From Escallonia rubra (Eukaryota; Streptophyta; Magnoliopsida; Escalloniales; Escalloniaceae): 64,000 bases of DNA. Below, piece after piece: positions 23,790-36,089 of this stretch (positions within the stretch are counted from its first letter, which is position 1; each line of letters begins with the position of its first letter). The DNA is taken from contig JAVXUO010002007.1 of NCBI GenBank assembly GCA_033065855.1, positions 248,001-312,000 on the forward strand. Reading direction: 5' to 3'. The notes under the pieces are model-generated. The model ran no database searches. It had not been told where the DNA came from and was given only the letters and a program-made list of their open reading frames with translations. Position numbers and translations under genes: made by a program.

Positions 23790-24445
23790 ACTTCCATGGC
23801 TCATCTACAAGTCTAACCAAGCAAAGCTTCAAGTTTGTGAGTTCAGGTAAGTCAATTTTACCACATGAGTCCTTTTCCGATGGTTAATTGGTAGGTGAAA
23901 TTTCAGTGGAATCCAAAACAAAGCTTTACTAAATTCACATGACAATGACATTAAAATATCAAAAATATGACTTCACTTGGTTTAACTTCCCATTTCCACA
24001 TCTTCCGCATCAAACTCTTACAGTAACATCATCGCTTCTTTTTCCAGTTTTCAATGAGCTTGAAACCTCTTAATGTGTGATTCATTTGTTAATTAAGAAC
24101 TATTAAGGCTCTGATGTATAATTACGTTATTTTCATGATTCATATGTGCATATCATCAACTGTTTCCACGTATTCAGTATGTTTTGTTTCTCCGTCTTTT
24201 AGGTGCATCAGCATATGTTAAAAGAGGCTCTTGCAGCATGTTGTGGGGACAAGGATCCAGGTTTGGATGGCTTCGACATGGCTTTCTTTCAGCATGGTTG
24301 GCGAATAGTCAAAAAGGATGTTAGCAAATAGTACTGATGCAAATAGCAGCTTAAATTTGGACAATGCTAGAGCTCAAGATAGGGACTTTGGTGGCGTTTA
24401 TAATTCTTGGAGGAGGAGCACTCAATGGCAGAATGAGAATGATTA
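23790..24445 (+). mobile_element. hAT remnant joined to LINE reverse transcriptase fragment (copy A)
   Basis: 23790-23850 is the leader-like segment (CATCTACAAGTCTAACC and AAGCTTCAAGTTTGTGAG) also found near 28080 and 42500. From 24213 the frame reads EALAACCGDKDPGLDG and MAFFQHGWRIVKKDV, the finger/palm start of a plant L1-type LINE reverse transcriptase (family consensus ends in PGPDG.). It is followed by a frame ending VYNSWRRSTQWQNEND, also found in copy B at about 46770, probably the C-terminus of the hAT protein. All parts are short and broken. Confidence 0.55.
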
Positions 24446-25649
24446 AAGCTTACTAGTGCATCTTCTCCACTCAATGAACATCTTATCCTATGCTAAGCTG
24501 AAATTAGTATCTATTTTGGATGTAAATCTTGGATGGTCTGCTTTAATATTTTGGTTTATGCTTAATTATTTAGCTTTTAGAGCTTTGATAGAATCTCACT
24601 ATTCATTATGCCTGTTACTGCATCAAAGTTGACACAATCTCTAGTGTGAATGTGTGATGGTTAATTAGTTACCGAATACATCATTATGTTCTTTTGAATA
24701 TCTACACGGATTGAAAATTTTATTTACTATAGAACGGTCTAAACAGTTGAGTTAACCCAGTAACTGAACTAGTGACCCATCCCCTTCGCCTAGTTGACGT
24801 ATGGGCCAAGTCCGACAACTATGGTCAGTATAGAGTTGGTGGCTTTAAAAGGGGAGGGTAGACTTTGCCGAAGAGAAAAAACAAATTAATACATACTTCT
24901 TTATACCGCTTAGGCAGCCCCCTGCAAGTTTGCTTGCTCAGCAGATTTTTTCGAAAATTTTCCATTGTGTTTTTTTGCCAAACCATCATCTGTTCCTCAA
25001 CAGTAGACCGGAGAAGACCTTGCTGGATTTGGATGATGCCCACAACACAATTGTAAGTTATAACACAATGTCAAGAGAGTAATGCAAACATAAAGTTTGC
25101 ATACCGTGTAAGACAACTATATCATAAAACTTTAAACCACAATGTAAAACGAATATCAGACGGTACTTACCCTCAATTTCATGTTCAGAACTGTCAGAAG
25201 AAAGTTTGCGCAGGCTATATTGGGAAGGACTTTGAGAAACACCTCCCCTTAAGGCAGCAATATTCTCCAATGACAAATGGTCGAAGTCCTCCTCTCTCCT
25301 TTCTGCATCCCTACGGGAACTTCCATCAGCTAATTCCAGATATTTCAGCTAATGGGATGACATTAGTTCTCAAAACTTCAAGAATAATTCTAGCACAAAA
25401 AATAGTGTCTGATCAATCAAGGTAATGGTGAATTCTGATACACTTACCACCATTCTTCTTTACAGGACCTGCAGATTTATGAGCGAACAAGGCTGCAATG
25501 CAAACGATGCAGCATATCAGCATAACGCCAGATTGCGTCAAGCATTAAATAGCAATAATGTAGATCAATCTACCATATAAAAACTTCTAGTCATTCTCAA
25601 TTGAAGGAGATGCCCGGACACAGAACTTAAAAATAAATCATGATACAAA

Positions 25650-25715
25650 AATTGCCCTTTTATTCTATGGACATGGCCATGGGGCAATTGCCCTTTTATT
25701 CTATGTGTATCACAG
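25650..25715. repeat. 37-bp tandem repeat in gene X intron (copy A)
   Basis: ATTGCCCTTTTATTCTATG occurs twice 37 bases apart, and the same pair is present at 59670-59730 near gene X copy C, supporting common origin of the two regions. Confidence 0.75.
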
Positions 25716-26029
25716 TATAAAAATTCAAATGTACATCAAAGGTAAAAAAAAAATACTACAAACAGCCGCGGAATCATTGTGAAGCAAAATTTTTTAGAGG
25801 ACAAACACACACAATAAAGCAATACTATCTCCGTTCGATTTGGCTTTTTTACCTACGATTTAGCAGCTTGCAAACATTAAAATAAACTCAAATACCGCAA
25901 GTCAGTGGGGGTGAAAACAATGAACGAAATCGCACGGTAATGCGAAAAGATACCTCCAATGCGACGTCCAAGCCCAAGCCCGAACCCGCCATCGGAGCCG
26001 CACCGTCGACCACTGGCACTAGACGGCAT

Positions 26030-27319
26030 TTTTCAGTACATTCAGATGATGCCGTTTATAAGCAAACATTTAATGACGTTTATAGTCGGGGAAAAGTTTC
26101 TCTTTTTTTGGGGCAGTAGCCAAGCCATTGCCAAGGGTGTCGCTGGATGGCTAGTCGATTGGCATGAGCAGGCCCAGTAAATGCCCACTGGTCGGCCCAT
26201 CGAAAGCATGCCTACTTATGTGCTCTTCATTCAGGATTTGGCCTACGATAGGCCCAACTTTGAAATTGGCTGTTTGGGCTTCTGCGCTATCCACCTTGTT
26301 GTACTTATATGTGCACAGATTAATTCGTATAGCTTCCATTTCATAAAATTGAATTTACAAGTCACGCATTATGGAATAAAAATTTAATTCCCCATAGAAG
26401 AAAATCAAAGAAGAAGATACAAGGAAAAAAGGAACAATGGACTATGTAAAAAAAAAAACAAAGACGATAGTTTGTTGCTAATAAATATGAAAAGTGTCGC
26501 TAAACTAATAATTGTTTTTTATACTTCAGTGTTACTTGAAGGTTTAGTTCTGTGTACAGTAATGGCCGTTGTTTCATATGCACTATCTAATACTCATATT
26601 TCATTTCATATTTTTCATCTCATATTTGTGATCGGCATACATACATACACCCTTCCACAAAAATACTAATCTAATACTCTACTCAGTCACGTACTCCATC
26701 CCCAGTTCCTATCCACTGATCTTCCAAGTCGCTCGGAGGCGTGTGACAAACGGTCTGCCGGGAGGCCTCAACACGTTGCTACTCACATTGCCACTGAAAG
26801 CTGAAAAATGAAACGGTCTGCCGGGAGGCCTCAACACGTTGCTACTCACATTGCCACTGGAAGCTGAAAAATGAAAATGAAAACACAGTTAGATGTAAGT
26901 TACATAAAAGCCAAAATCAAAGAAAAATTACACAAAGACTAAGGGTGTGTTTGATAAAACTGAAATTTAAGTACTGAAAACTTAAGTACTGAATTTGTAG
27001 AACTGAAAATTTTAAGCTGTTGAATTTTAAGCACTGAAAAAAATTGGTCTTGACTGAAATTTAAGTGCTAAAGTAGTTTATTTTGTTTGATAAAAAAAAC
27101 AACTGAAGTCTTAAAATTATTTAATTTGACACTAATACCCTTTTGCTCTGCTTTTTGAAACTTTATCAACCTCGTATATAATTGCAAATTGAACGTATTA
27201 TTATATCAATGATGGATACTTCAAATCCAATTTTGCGCATAACATTAACACACAAAAGAATATTCAAATCAGTCACACGATAAGAATTAACAATGGTATG
27301 AAATCCACCTCATGAGAAG
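26030..27319. other. Flank between gene X-A and gene Y pseudogene
   Basis: No supported gene. It contains a 63-bp tandem duplication at 26748-26873 and, from 26941, sequence starting GGGTGTGTTTGATAAAACTG, rich in ACTGAA and TTTAAGT words, that looks like one end of a hAT-type MITE whose other end I could not fix. Confidence 0.45.
26748..26873. repeat. 63-bp direct tandem repeat
   Basis: Two copies, 26748-26810 and 26811-26873, starting AAACGGTCTGCCGGGAGG and differing at one position, so the duplication is young. Confidence 0.92.
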
Positions 27320-27530
27320 ATGGTACGTCTCCCCTCGGTACCCCTCAATGACGATCAACTTATCCATCATCTCTTTGTTGGTGGGCTGTTTGTCACCACA
27401 CACCAACAGAAACAGCTTATTACTGTAATTTTTGCTCGTAACGAGCATAACTCATTTGCTAAGATTTTTTTCAGTCCCATAGAAGTTGTTGAATGTTGTC
27501 CACCATCCCAGCATATTTTTTAGAATTTTG
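27320..27530 (-). pseudogene. Gene Y pseudogene
   Basis: Minus-strand reading gives MLGWWTTFNNFYGTEKNLSK, then an in-frame stop, then VMLVTSKNYSNK and GDKQPTNKEMMD. This is a degraded relative of gene Y at 60591-61069 (MLGGGWTAFSNLYGTEKTLS, GDKHPTNKELME). A TTTATATA run near 27590 matches the TATA position of the intact gene. It lies upstream of gene X-A in the same orientation, repeating the Y-X order of the right-hand unit. Confidence 0.7.
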
Positions 27531-28722
27531 GAACATAGTTTATAAATGAGAGATATACATTGGAAACTATGAAAATGAACAGCAACTGCCTTTATATAGA
27601 GAATGTCAGAGGAAATTTCTGGAAGGAACCAGAATGCTTTTCACTATATAACTTGAAGAATGTTTGTATACAAAGATGTTTTCTATGAGCTCTCTATCCC
27701 CCTATGCTTTGGCCAAGTGATAGCCTTAGCTCTTTATACTACTCTACCACCTCAAGTAACGATGGGGATTAATTCTATCATACGGCCTATATTTTGTGTC
27801 TAGAACTCTCTCCAACAATATTTAGATGTTACATGGTTCCCTATCTTTCCAGAAATATCCCCTAACTTTCTAGAATTCGCTTCTATCTTTCGAGAGTTAA
27901 CTTTTCTACCTCTCTACAATATCCTTCTATGTACAAGAAATAAAGTATAGAAAATTTAGGAACATTCCGGAGATCTCCTTCAGTTAGCTATAGTCATGTC
28001 CTTGTAAGCGCCATGTAAGTGCCTGCGTGGCACAACTGCTAATATATGCCTTCCTTTTTAAACCGTGCAGGACACACGGCTCATCTATAAGTCTAACTCA
28101 TCAAAGCTTCAGATTTGTGAGTTCAATTAAGTCAAATTTACACGTACATAATTTCTTTTCTAATTCGTACTGATCACGGAATACAATATATGAAAATATA
28201 ATCTACAAGACAAAATTTCAAATCGAAGATTAGCAGGGCTAATCGATGAATGAAATCTTTTGGTGGTATTTGTTGCAGGGACAATGGTAATTGGTATGAT
28301 GGTGATTTGGATTTAAAAGAGTGGTGGTGCCGTGGTGGTTACCAATGTTAGAAGGTTTGGTGTTCGACGATGTTGGTTAGTGGTGGTCGTGGTTATCAGT
28401 GGCTATGCTGGCTGGCGATGCTCATAGGTGTTGGTCACTAGTGGTAGAGGCGACGGCCAGTGGCTCTGGTGGTTGACGGTGTTGGCAGGTTTATGTACGG
28501 GTGTGTTGATCAGTGACAGATCGGCAGTTAGTGGCTGTGGTCGTTGACAGTGTTTGTAATTTGATGTTCACGAGAGTTTGTGGTGGTGGCAGTCAATGGG
28601 TATGATGGTTGACAATGTTGGTAGTTTGGTATTTTTGGTGATAGTGTTGGTGATGAAGGTTGAAGGGAAGAAAATATATAAAATGCTTTCAACCAAAGTT
28701 GAAAGGTGGATCTAAAAATGAA
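27531..28722. other. Non-coding; GGT/GTGG-rich tract at 28290-28660
   Basis: 27531-28060 shows no gene. 28075-28145 matches the hAT leader segment at 23800 and 42500. 28290-28660 is a low-complexity stretch of irregular GGTGGT, GTTGG and TGGTGG words without a stable frame. 27630-27960 has short, irregular T/C-rich repeats. Confidence 0.45.
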
Positions 28723-29593
28723 GAGTTAACTACGCGGTTGACCGTTGTACTATCAGACAAATTTCACTTTGGTCAGTAGACATCAATTTGTGTCAAAGTG
28801 ACTATTAAACTTTGAAATTCGTTTCCATTAGACCATTCCGTCAAATTAAGTTAATTTCAGTCCATTTATTTAGGGGTAAAATTGTCAATTCACTGTTCAC
28901 CTTCTTCCTTCTTCTTTTTCTTCTTCAGACACACACACAGTAGCTTGATACCATCATTATGGAATGTTAGGCCTCCAAACTAAATAGCTATAAACTTCAA
29001 AAATTTCAAGAACCCATTTCTGGATGCTTGCAATTCTTGGTTCTCGTGCACAAACAAGAACCCCTTTTGAGCTTCTTGGTTGTATTCAGGTAATTATGCC
29101 ACAGAACCCTTCTTCGTTAACCAACCCAAAGGCTGATTTAACTCACCCAAAGTTCAGTTAACAAGAACATTAAATCTTTTCCCATAAAAATTGAACTTGC
29201 ACATTTGTTGAAATTTGGTCTTTGCAGGTCATGGAGACAGAGAAAGGAGAAACAAAGTAAAAAATGAAAGATTATGAAGTGATTGAGCATATCGGGATTG
29301 GGTGATTGAATCTAAAGTAACCTGCAAAGACCAAATTTCTCCATATTTGAACAGATTGGATCTTTTGAAGTAACAAATTTCAACATTAGGGTTCTTCATA
29401 TTTGAGCGGAGTAAGATTGTTCATAAAAAGATCAATATAGTCCTGAGTAACCTAACGACGTCAAGCTTAATTTGACGGAGTGGCCTGATTGAAACAAATT
29501 TCAAAGTTTAGTGGTCACTTTGGCATAAATCGATGACCAGTGACCAAAGTTAAATTTGTCTAATAGTACAGTAGTCAACCAAGTAGTTAACTC
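28723..29593. mobile_element. MULE-3, same terminal family, 871 bp
   Basis: Ends GAGTTAACTACGCGGTTGACC (left; the first 15 bases match MULE-2 closely) and an inverted right end at AGTTAACTC. Flanking 9-mers AAAAATGAA (28714-28722) and AAAAATAAA (29594-29602) differ at one base. Inverted repeats of about 170 bp include the GTGACC/GTCACTTTG words seen in MULE-1. The interior is unrelated to MULE-1 and carries no transposase. Confidence 0.8.
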
Positions 29594-30708
29594 AAAAATA
29601 AAAAAATGAAAACTTGGAGTTGTAAAAAAAGGCCCATTTTGAACACTGATTTATAAAACTGAAGGAAAAAATGTATGTCAAACGCTTATATTTTTTTTCA
29701 GTTTTTAAAATTGAAAACAAAAAATGTTTCAAACGCTACTTAAATTTACTGAAATCACATGATTGACAATCACATTAGTTAGTATATGAAAATATGACTT
29801 GACCTAGTTTTCTGACTTTTCCATTTTCACGTCTATTGCATCTAACTCGTGCAGACATTGCCGTTTGTTTTTCCAGTCTTCAATAAGTTTTAAAGTGTGA
29901 ATTCATCTGCTAATTTGGAACTATTAAGGCTCTGATATATAAAACTACATTAACTCATGCATCATATGCGCATAACATAAACATTATCCATTATCCAGTC
30001 AATGGCGAACCTATTGAAGAGCCGGGGGATCATAGTCACCCCCTGTCCTCTTCCATATATGTCACTAATCTTTTTTTTTTTTTTGTGTTACCAACATGAT
30101 ATTTAGTTAAAGTATTAAAATTAAAATTTTGAAAATTCCTACTATAAATTTTGAAATTTGAACACTTTCACTTCTTTATTGTCTTTAAAGATCAAAATTG
30201 TGTTATTGACAAGTGCTACAAAAACTATTTGAAGTTTGGAAGAATTTAATTTTAGAGTGTGAATTTATCAATTCCTCTATTTTGTTGTTTTACTCCAAAT
30301 TCACAAGAAAATTCTTATTATTATTTTGTTCTACATAGACAAACTCAAAATTTGACTTTTATCTCGTTGCTCAATATCAAATAATTGATTTACTAGTACT
30401 ATGTGTGAGTAGCATTTTGTCGAATTATTTCTAAACTATTGTAATACACAAATGATAAAAACTCAACATAGATGTGATGCTAGTCCTACTCCTAATTCAC
30501 ATAGTGAATTCTTTTTTGCACATCTCATGTAATTGAAAACTAAAAATGCTTCAAGTTTATTCAAAATCGCTTCCTGCACCAAAGGTGGTTATTTTTAGAT
30601 CAATTCTATAACACTAACGATAAAAATTATTACATGCAACTTTTAGCCCCCCTCAATGTAACATCATGCGTCCGCCCCTGCATCCATTATTATTTCTCCG
30701 TCTTTCAG
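29594..30708. other. A/T-rich non-coding stretch
   Basis: No gene supported. 29740-30000 aligns loosely with the hAT intron near 23940-24190 and 42650-42920 (TCACATG, CAGACATT/CAGTCACATT, TTAAGGCTCTGAT.TA). 30060-30640 is A/T-rich, with no coding frame, and looks inserted relative to those copies. Confidence 0.45.
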
Positions 30709-31450
30709 GTGCATCAGCATCAGCACAGCGAGATTATGAAGAAAAAAATCATTTATGGACAAGGGCTTAGGGACTATGAAGAGCAACAATACTGGCAAGA
30801 AGATGATGACGTGTTGAGGAAATCCCATCCTCTTTTATGGCCCCTCCAAAAGGGAGGGCAAGAGGGTTGTGTTTCTAAAGCCTGTGTATGTTTCCAATGC
30901 TTCAAAGACACCGGAGTCGTTATATAACCTTTTCAGGGAAGTGGTCTTATTTGTTAGTGCAGAAAATGTGCTACCACGGTTGCGGATAAAGCCGCAAGCT
31001 ATGTAGCTACTGGAAGAACAGGAGTTTCCCATGCTATATCGGTCACCATGTGCAGCACATTGCTTGAGTTTGGTGTTGCAAGCGTTGGAAAGTTCAAAGA
31101 GGAGAGTAATGTTTGTCCCATGCTTCAAGTGTCACCAATTGTGTAAGATCTCATAGGCAGAAATCCTCAGACGTAGTATCTCCTTCTCACCCAAGGTGGA
31201 TGCGTGAAGCAAGGAAATATGCTCCCATCAATCCAATCCATGGCTTTTCTTATAGGGAGGCAGCATCTTTACCTGCTTTCTCTCTGGTAGGTTCAAGCGA
31301 GGTTTTGGTTCGTGAGTATAGGGTCTGTTCGTCTCTGGTGATACATCAGAATCCAAAGACTATGATTTCTTGCATTCATGTTTGATGGGTCGCTTTGATG
31401 GTGCTCCTGGTTCAATTCATGAAGTCGCGACATGAGCATCTAGGGTGAGG
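30709..31450 (+). pseudogene. hAT transposase remnant (BED/DUF659 type), copy D
   Basis: After a splice-like acceptor (TTTCAG) the sequence aligns to copy B: GQGLRDYEEQQYWQEDDD, then (frame changes) REVVLFVSAENV, DKAASYVATGR and SPCAAHCLSL, followed by a shared 3' part at 31165-31440. The order matches DUF659-type hAT transposases, in which C..A/T..A.HCL follows the DxASNY-like motif. Several frame changes and stops make it non-functional. Confidence 0.65.
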
Positions 31451-31455
31451 GTTCA

Positions 31456-31648
31456 GAGCTTGTAGAAGCAAGTTTGAGCAGGCTATACTCGGAAGGACTT
31501 TGAGCAACCCAACTTTCAGAGTAAATGTCCATCTTCTTGTACTGCTGTCAGGGATCTGACCCGTTGTTTTCTGTTCACCCTTTTACCAACGACAAGTGGT
31601 CGAATCCGTCCTCTCTGCTTTCTGCATCCCTTGGGAACTTCCACCAGC
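31456..31648 (-). pseudogene. Gene X, copy D (exon 3 remnant)
   Basis: On the minus strand the segment preserves LAGGSS-like and RRM/QKAERTDSTTCR-like remains of exon 3. The nucleotide match to copies A and B is clear at both ends, but an unrelated-looking stretch at about 31505-31590 and indels break the frame. Intron 2 sequence of copy B (48100-49200) continues to align through 33240. Exons 1, 2 and 4 are absent. Confidence 0.6.
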
Positions 31649-32552
31649 AAGAAGACAGAACAAAAAGAAACACCTAAGTAAAATTTCCAGAAATACTTCT
31701 GAAAGAATGATTGTTCTGGAGGTTTATAGAAGTTCTAAAAAATTTAATGTGAGAAAACATTTAGGGGTGTCAATGAAAACCAAACCAGTATCAATGGCAG
31801 TTGGCAAACTAAACATTTGTCGCAGATTGGTCAAATAACAGAAACCAAGGGGACCAAACAAGGAAAAGTAACCTCCCATTAGCATGTCAGCATGGCTGCT
31901 AAGATTGTAAGGACTACACACTAGCTAGAAATACGCTGAATGCGCGGAACTTTTGTGGCCCAAGAAAGTGAAGGTACAGATTTAACAAAACAATATGAAG
32001 CAAATTGAGCAAATAACACGAAGCAACAAGCAAGAAAGCTCTTGTCTAGCATTTTTGGCAAGCTCAGGACCACTGAGTATGAACTGAGTTGGTCTAAACC
32101 GAGTATGAAAGTAAAACAGCACCTTATCCATGAAACGAAGTTTTAAACATCAATTCCATCCTTTATCTATTTTATACCCCAAAAAATGACATATTCCTTT
32201 TCTTACAGGAACATACTACTATATAGAATGTGACATTGTTCTCTCAATAGTTAACAAAAACAAAATGCAGTCACCACAAGCTATTATTGACGCAATCAAC
32301 AAAATATGAAACTGAAAAGATGCCAATATAATCTGCATAGTTGAAATATAAGCAACAAACCTGCTGCAAAAGAAGCCTCTGAATCTCTTACAAAAGGTAA
32401 ATCCATAAAAAGAAAAGAATGAGAACCAAAAGTTATATAAATCTGAAAGGAACCATCTTGCAGGTTGCTCACAAGTCATATCACAATTATAAACTCTTTT
32501 GAGTGACGCAAAGCCAAGGAATTTCTACTACTTTTTATACCTGTATTGCTAT

Positions 32553-33171
32553 CAGGGGTGAGCACGGTTCGGTTTGGGGGTCAAACCGCAAACCAAACCC
32601 TTACCCCTCGGTTTGGAAAATTATGAACCGAACCAAACCAAACACCATCGGTTTGGTAGGTTTAAACGGTTCGGTTTGGATCGGTTTGCGTCCATTTAAA
32701 GACGTTCATTTATAAACTACTATTGGATCTAACAGTGATTAAAAATTGAAGTTATATGTTTTCTAAATTGCATATAATCTTATTAGATTCGATATATAAG
32801 TGCTCCTTTATGTATGAGAAAGAAGGAGAAAATAAAAAACATTTATTAGTCACGAAAATTTTGTGTCATTAGTGTTCTCATAATTTTCTTTTCTTAGAAC
32901 TTTTAAGATTTGTATATATAGATTTGTTTACTACCGTATGTGTGAAATTGCCAATGAATGCTACTAAAAATAGAGTAACATAGCATAGGTCGGTTCGGTT
33001 CGGTTTGGAATCGGTTTAGAAAATGTGAACCATGAACCAAACCGAACCAAGGTCGGTTTGAGAAATGTGAAACCAAACCATTAAGACCTTTGGACGGTTC
33101 GGATTGGATTGGTTCGGTTTGGTCAGTTTGAGCGGTTCGGATCGGTTTGAACTGTTTGATGCTCACCCCTA
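32553..33171. mobile_element. Non-autonomous hAT element with GGTTCGGTTTGG repeats
   Basis: Flanked by a perfect 8-bp duplication, ATTGCTAT, at 32545-32552 and 33172-33179. Ends are AGGGGTGAGCA inverted repeats, with a terminal C/A mismatch where TAGGGG would be expected. Subterminal regions are built from many GGTTCGGTTTGG-like words in both orientations. The gene X copy B intron at about 49130-49160 runs through without it. Confidence 0.9.
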
Positions 33172-33717
33172 ATTGCTATTGCATGTCATACCCAAGTCAG
33201 GAGACGCGTTGATGGTAGTCATTATTAAAAGGGTTAATTACTCACGGTCCCCCTGAAATTTATCCTAAATTACACACGGCCCCCCTATTTTTGTAAATTC
33301 CAACATAGAGTTTCTGAAATCTCTGTTTCAAACTATATTGGCTTGTTAACCAATATAGTTTCGTGGCCAATATCCATCAAAACTAGGCTACAAGAAGTTA
33401 TAGTGCCTTTCATTATAGACGCAGGAAGACGCAGGCCTCCAGAATACGAACAATGATAACCTAGGGATTCATACCGGTCAGTTGTTTCAAAAGTAGAAGC
33501 ACGAGACGCAGACCTCCAGAAAACGAACAATGATAACCTAGGGATTCATAGTGGTCATCCGTTCTCCTACACTCATAGAGAGGACCGATTTCTTCAGCTG
33601 ACCAATTAATATAAAAAAATTTGACAAGCGCGTGCTACATTTTATCAGTTAAACATTGTTAACGTTTACCACATGTTACCATATGTATTCTATTGCTGAT
33701 AATTTATAAGTGTCCCA
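33172..33717. other. Short repeats left of the CACTA element
   Basis: Includes a 12-bp hairpin (33330-33341 with 33350-33361, AAACTATATTGG and complement) and a 76-bp tandem duplication starting at 33428 and 33504 (GACGCAG.CCTCCAGAA and AACAATGATAACCTAGGG). No gene. Confidence 0.7.
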
Positions 33718-36089
33718 CACTATAAAAAAAAGGGGACAAATGCGACACTTATGTCTTGACACTTTAGAAAATGTCGTAAATTGACACTATTTGGCGACAC
33801 TTCGAAGATACTTTCACAAATTTTTCAACGTAATTGTCAATGTGCCGCTAGCTTTGCACGTTTTTATAAATGTCCCATATTAAGCGTCAATTTGGACTGC
33901 AGCGACATTAGTATTGCGACATGTTTTTTAAGCGTCGTGTAATAACAACGTTTACTGAAATCCATAGATGAAATTATAACTTGAACGACCACGTTTTGTC
34001 CACCGCCCGCATCAATTACATCTGGGTCAATAAAATGTCGGGACCTAATAGAAGAAACTAGGGAAATTAGTAGCCAGCATTATCAGATTTCTCATGTTTG
34101 CTCTCCCGTTCTTTTGGAGACGTGAACCACGACAATCAAGCGAATTAATTCCTCTATGGACTTACTGCTCTTCATCAATATTGGTCGATGGGTTCTCTTT
34201 GACTTACAATTAAGTACGAAATTTTTGTTCCTTCACATACTTCAGTTTTCGCTCTATCAAACTCTAATTCCCTCATTTGTACGTTTTCACAATTGAAATA
34301 TCAAAATTCTTAGATTCGATTGTGAAAAAAATTGGTACTTTAAGCTAGGGTCGCATGTCCACAATTGCTTCTCTCCTGCTGTCTTCATTGAGCACTGGCT
34401 TTTTATGTTTTGGCATTGAATGTATAGTTTGCCTCATCTCCTTTGCTACAGTCAATGTGATTAAGGTTATCAAAGACGAGTTTCCATCACGATGGTCCTA
34501 CACCTCAGAGGTTTGCCATTAGTTCTTATTCCAATGTATCTGGAATTTAGTTTTCCAAAGACAAATGAACTGACTATTATATCTTCCTACTTTAAAATGT
34601 TCTAAGGTTATGAAACTGGAAGAATGTACTCATTAACAAGCAATCCATTCTATCTGTAACTTCGGAAAAAATCTTCATAGTAGAGTATCCAAGTGCAATT
34701 ATTATTTGCATGCTGATAACATATTTTTTCAAGGCCCGTGCCAAATAATAAAACCAAATTTGCTGTTGTTATCGCTTAATGTTGTACGCTTGTACCATCG
34801 AGTGTGAGGCTTTGACTAACCTTACATTAATACCTTTTTGGTTCTCTGCTCCGAACTCTCTTTTGTCCTTTTATTTATTTGTTTGTTTATCATTATCTTT
34901 TGCTATAATCTTCTAGTATTATCTTATGACCACTAAACTTTCAGCAAGGCTCAGGTTCTTCCTCAAACTTTGCTAATTTGGTTACATAGTCAGAAAGGTG
35001 TACGTTATATCTTACGTACAAACAAAATGTTCTATATATTTTTTTAATTTAATTGCTCTAGTTACATCATCAATCATGTTATAATTATGGACTATTTAAA
35101 TGGGTCATTGCTAATATGTTTTGCAAAACCAGTACTTTTGGTCTATAAAGCGAACGCAAGCGTGTTATATCCAAAGCTAGGGACGAGGAGCAAATCCATT
35201 GACCGCTAATTGTGAGCATTCATTTGTTGTCCTTACCTTTTTTTTTTTTTTAATGGTGTCCTTGTTTAATTTTCTAGCTTTCAATATAAGTATTTGTTTT
35301 ATTACCTTTGAATGGCTCTAGCTTGTGGGGATGTGTATGTGTACGATATGTCTTTGTGTTTGTAAAATACAAGGAAAGTAGTCGTAAGATCAAGAAAAAT
35401 ATTATTTAGAAGCAATTTGTGTAATCTTACAACATATGTAACTTGAGAATCTTATATTCTAAGAGTTCTCGTGTGAATCAAAACTGAATTGTAGTGCACT
35501 TTTATTTTAAAAAAAATGGTATTGTCGATAGTTCTCGTGCACTTTTATGATAAAATGGCATTGTAATTGGCTTGGGACCTCATATTTTGTAGTTATTCGG
35601 TGTCGTCTTTCTTTATAGTGAATTTTTGGGACAAAATGAGTTCTTTGGATGAATAGTATATGTACTACTCTAGTTAGTTGTGATCTGATAGTTTCGTTTC
35701 TTAGTTTGGTGGAACTGATGACATGCAATTCGGGTTCCTCAACAAAAAATAAGCAAACAAGGATTGTCACTTTGAAGTTATGCAAATCTCCTTAGGTTTT
35801 GAAGTTTCTAACAAACCTTTTTTGTCTTTTTTTTGGCAGGTGTGGAAGACGAGTAATGCTTCTGGTTGGAAAAGAATTAATATGCATAAATCTTCAATAT
35901 TGCCTTGGAGGAGATGAATTGTTTAGGTTCCTAGTATATAAAAAAGTATGTACATCTTGGAAAACGAGAATCTATTGATGATTATGATATGGTCTTGATG
36001 CTGAATATGTTATGGATGATTGTCATTTTAGTTGATTTTTGTGATTAGCATTATTTGTTGGTTGGATCCACTATTTTTAGTACTAGCCC

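Larger units (their letters stand above)
23147..26029 (-). pseudogene. Gene X, copy A (broken)
   Basis: Exons recognisable by comparison with copy B: exon 1 at 26029-25954, exon 2 at 25492-25448, exon 3 at 25329-25171, exon 4 near 25030-24891 and the last exon near 23259-23147. Exons 1-3 read MPSSASGRRC, ALFAHKSAGPVKKNG and then LSLENIAALRGGVSQSPSQY, all with good splice sites. Exon 4 meets a stop after ARSSPVYC because of a deletion that shifts the frame, and the splice acceptor seen in copy B at the last exon is missing. The C-terminus YGPEFDKVRWFERGD is preserved. The product family is not recognised. The interval before the last exon contains plus-strand hAT and LINE remnants (23700-24445). 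Confidence 0.65.
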
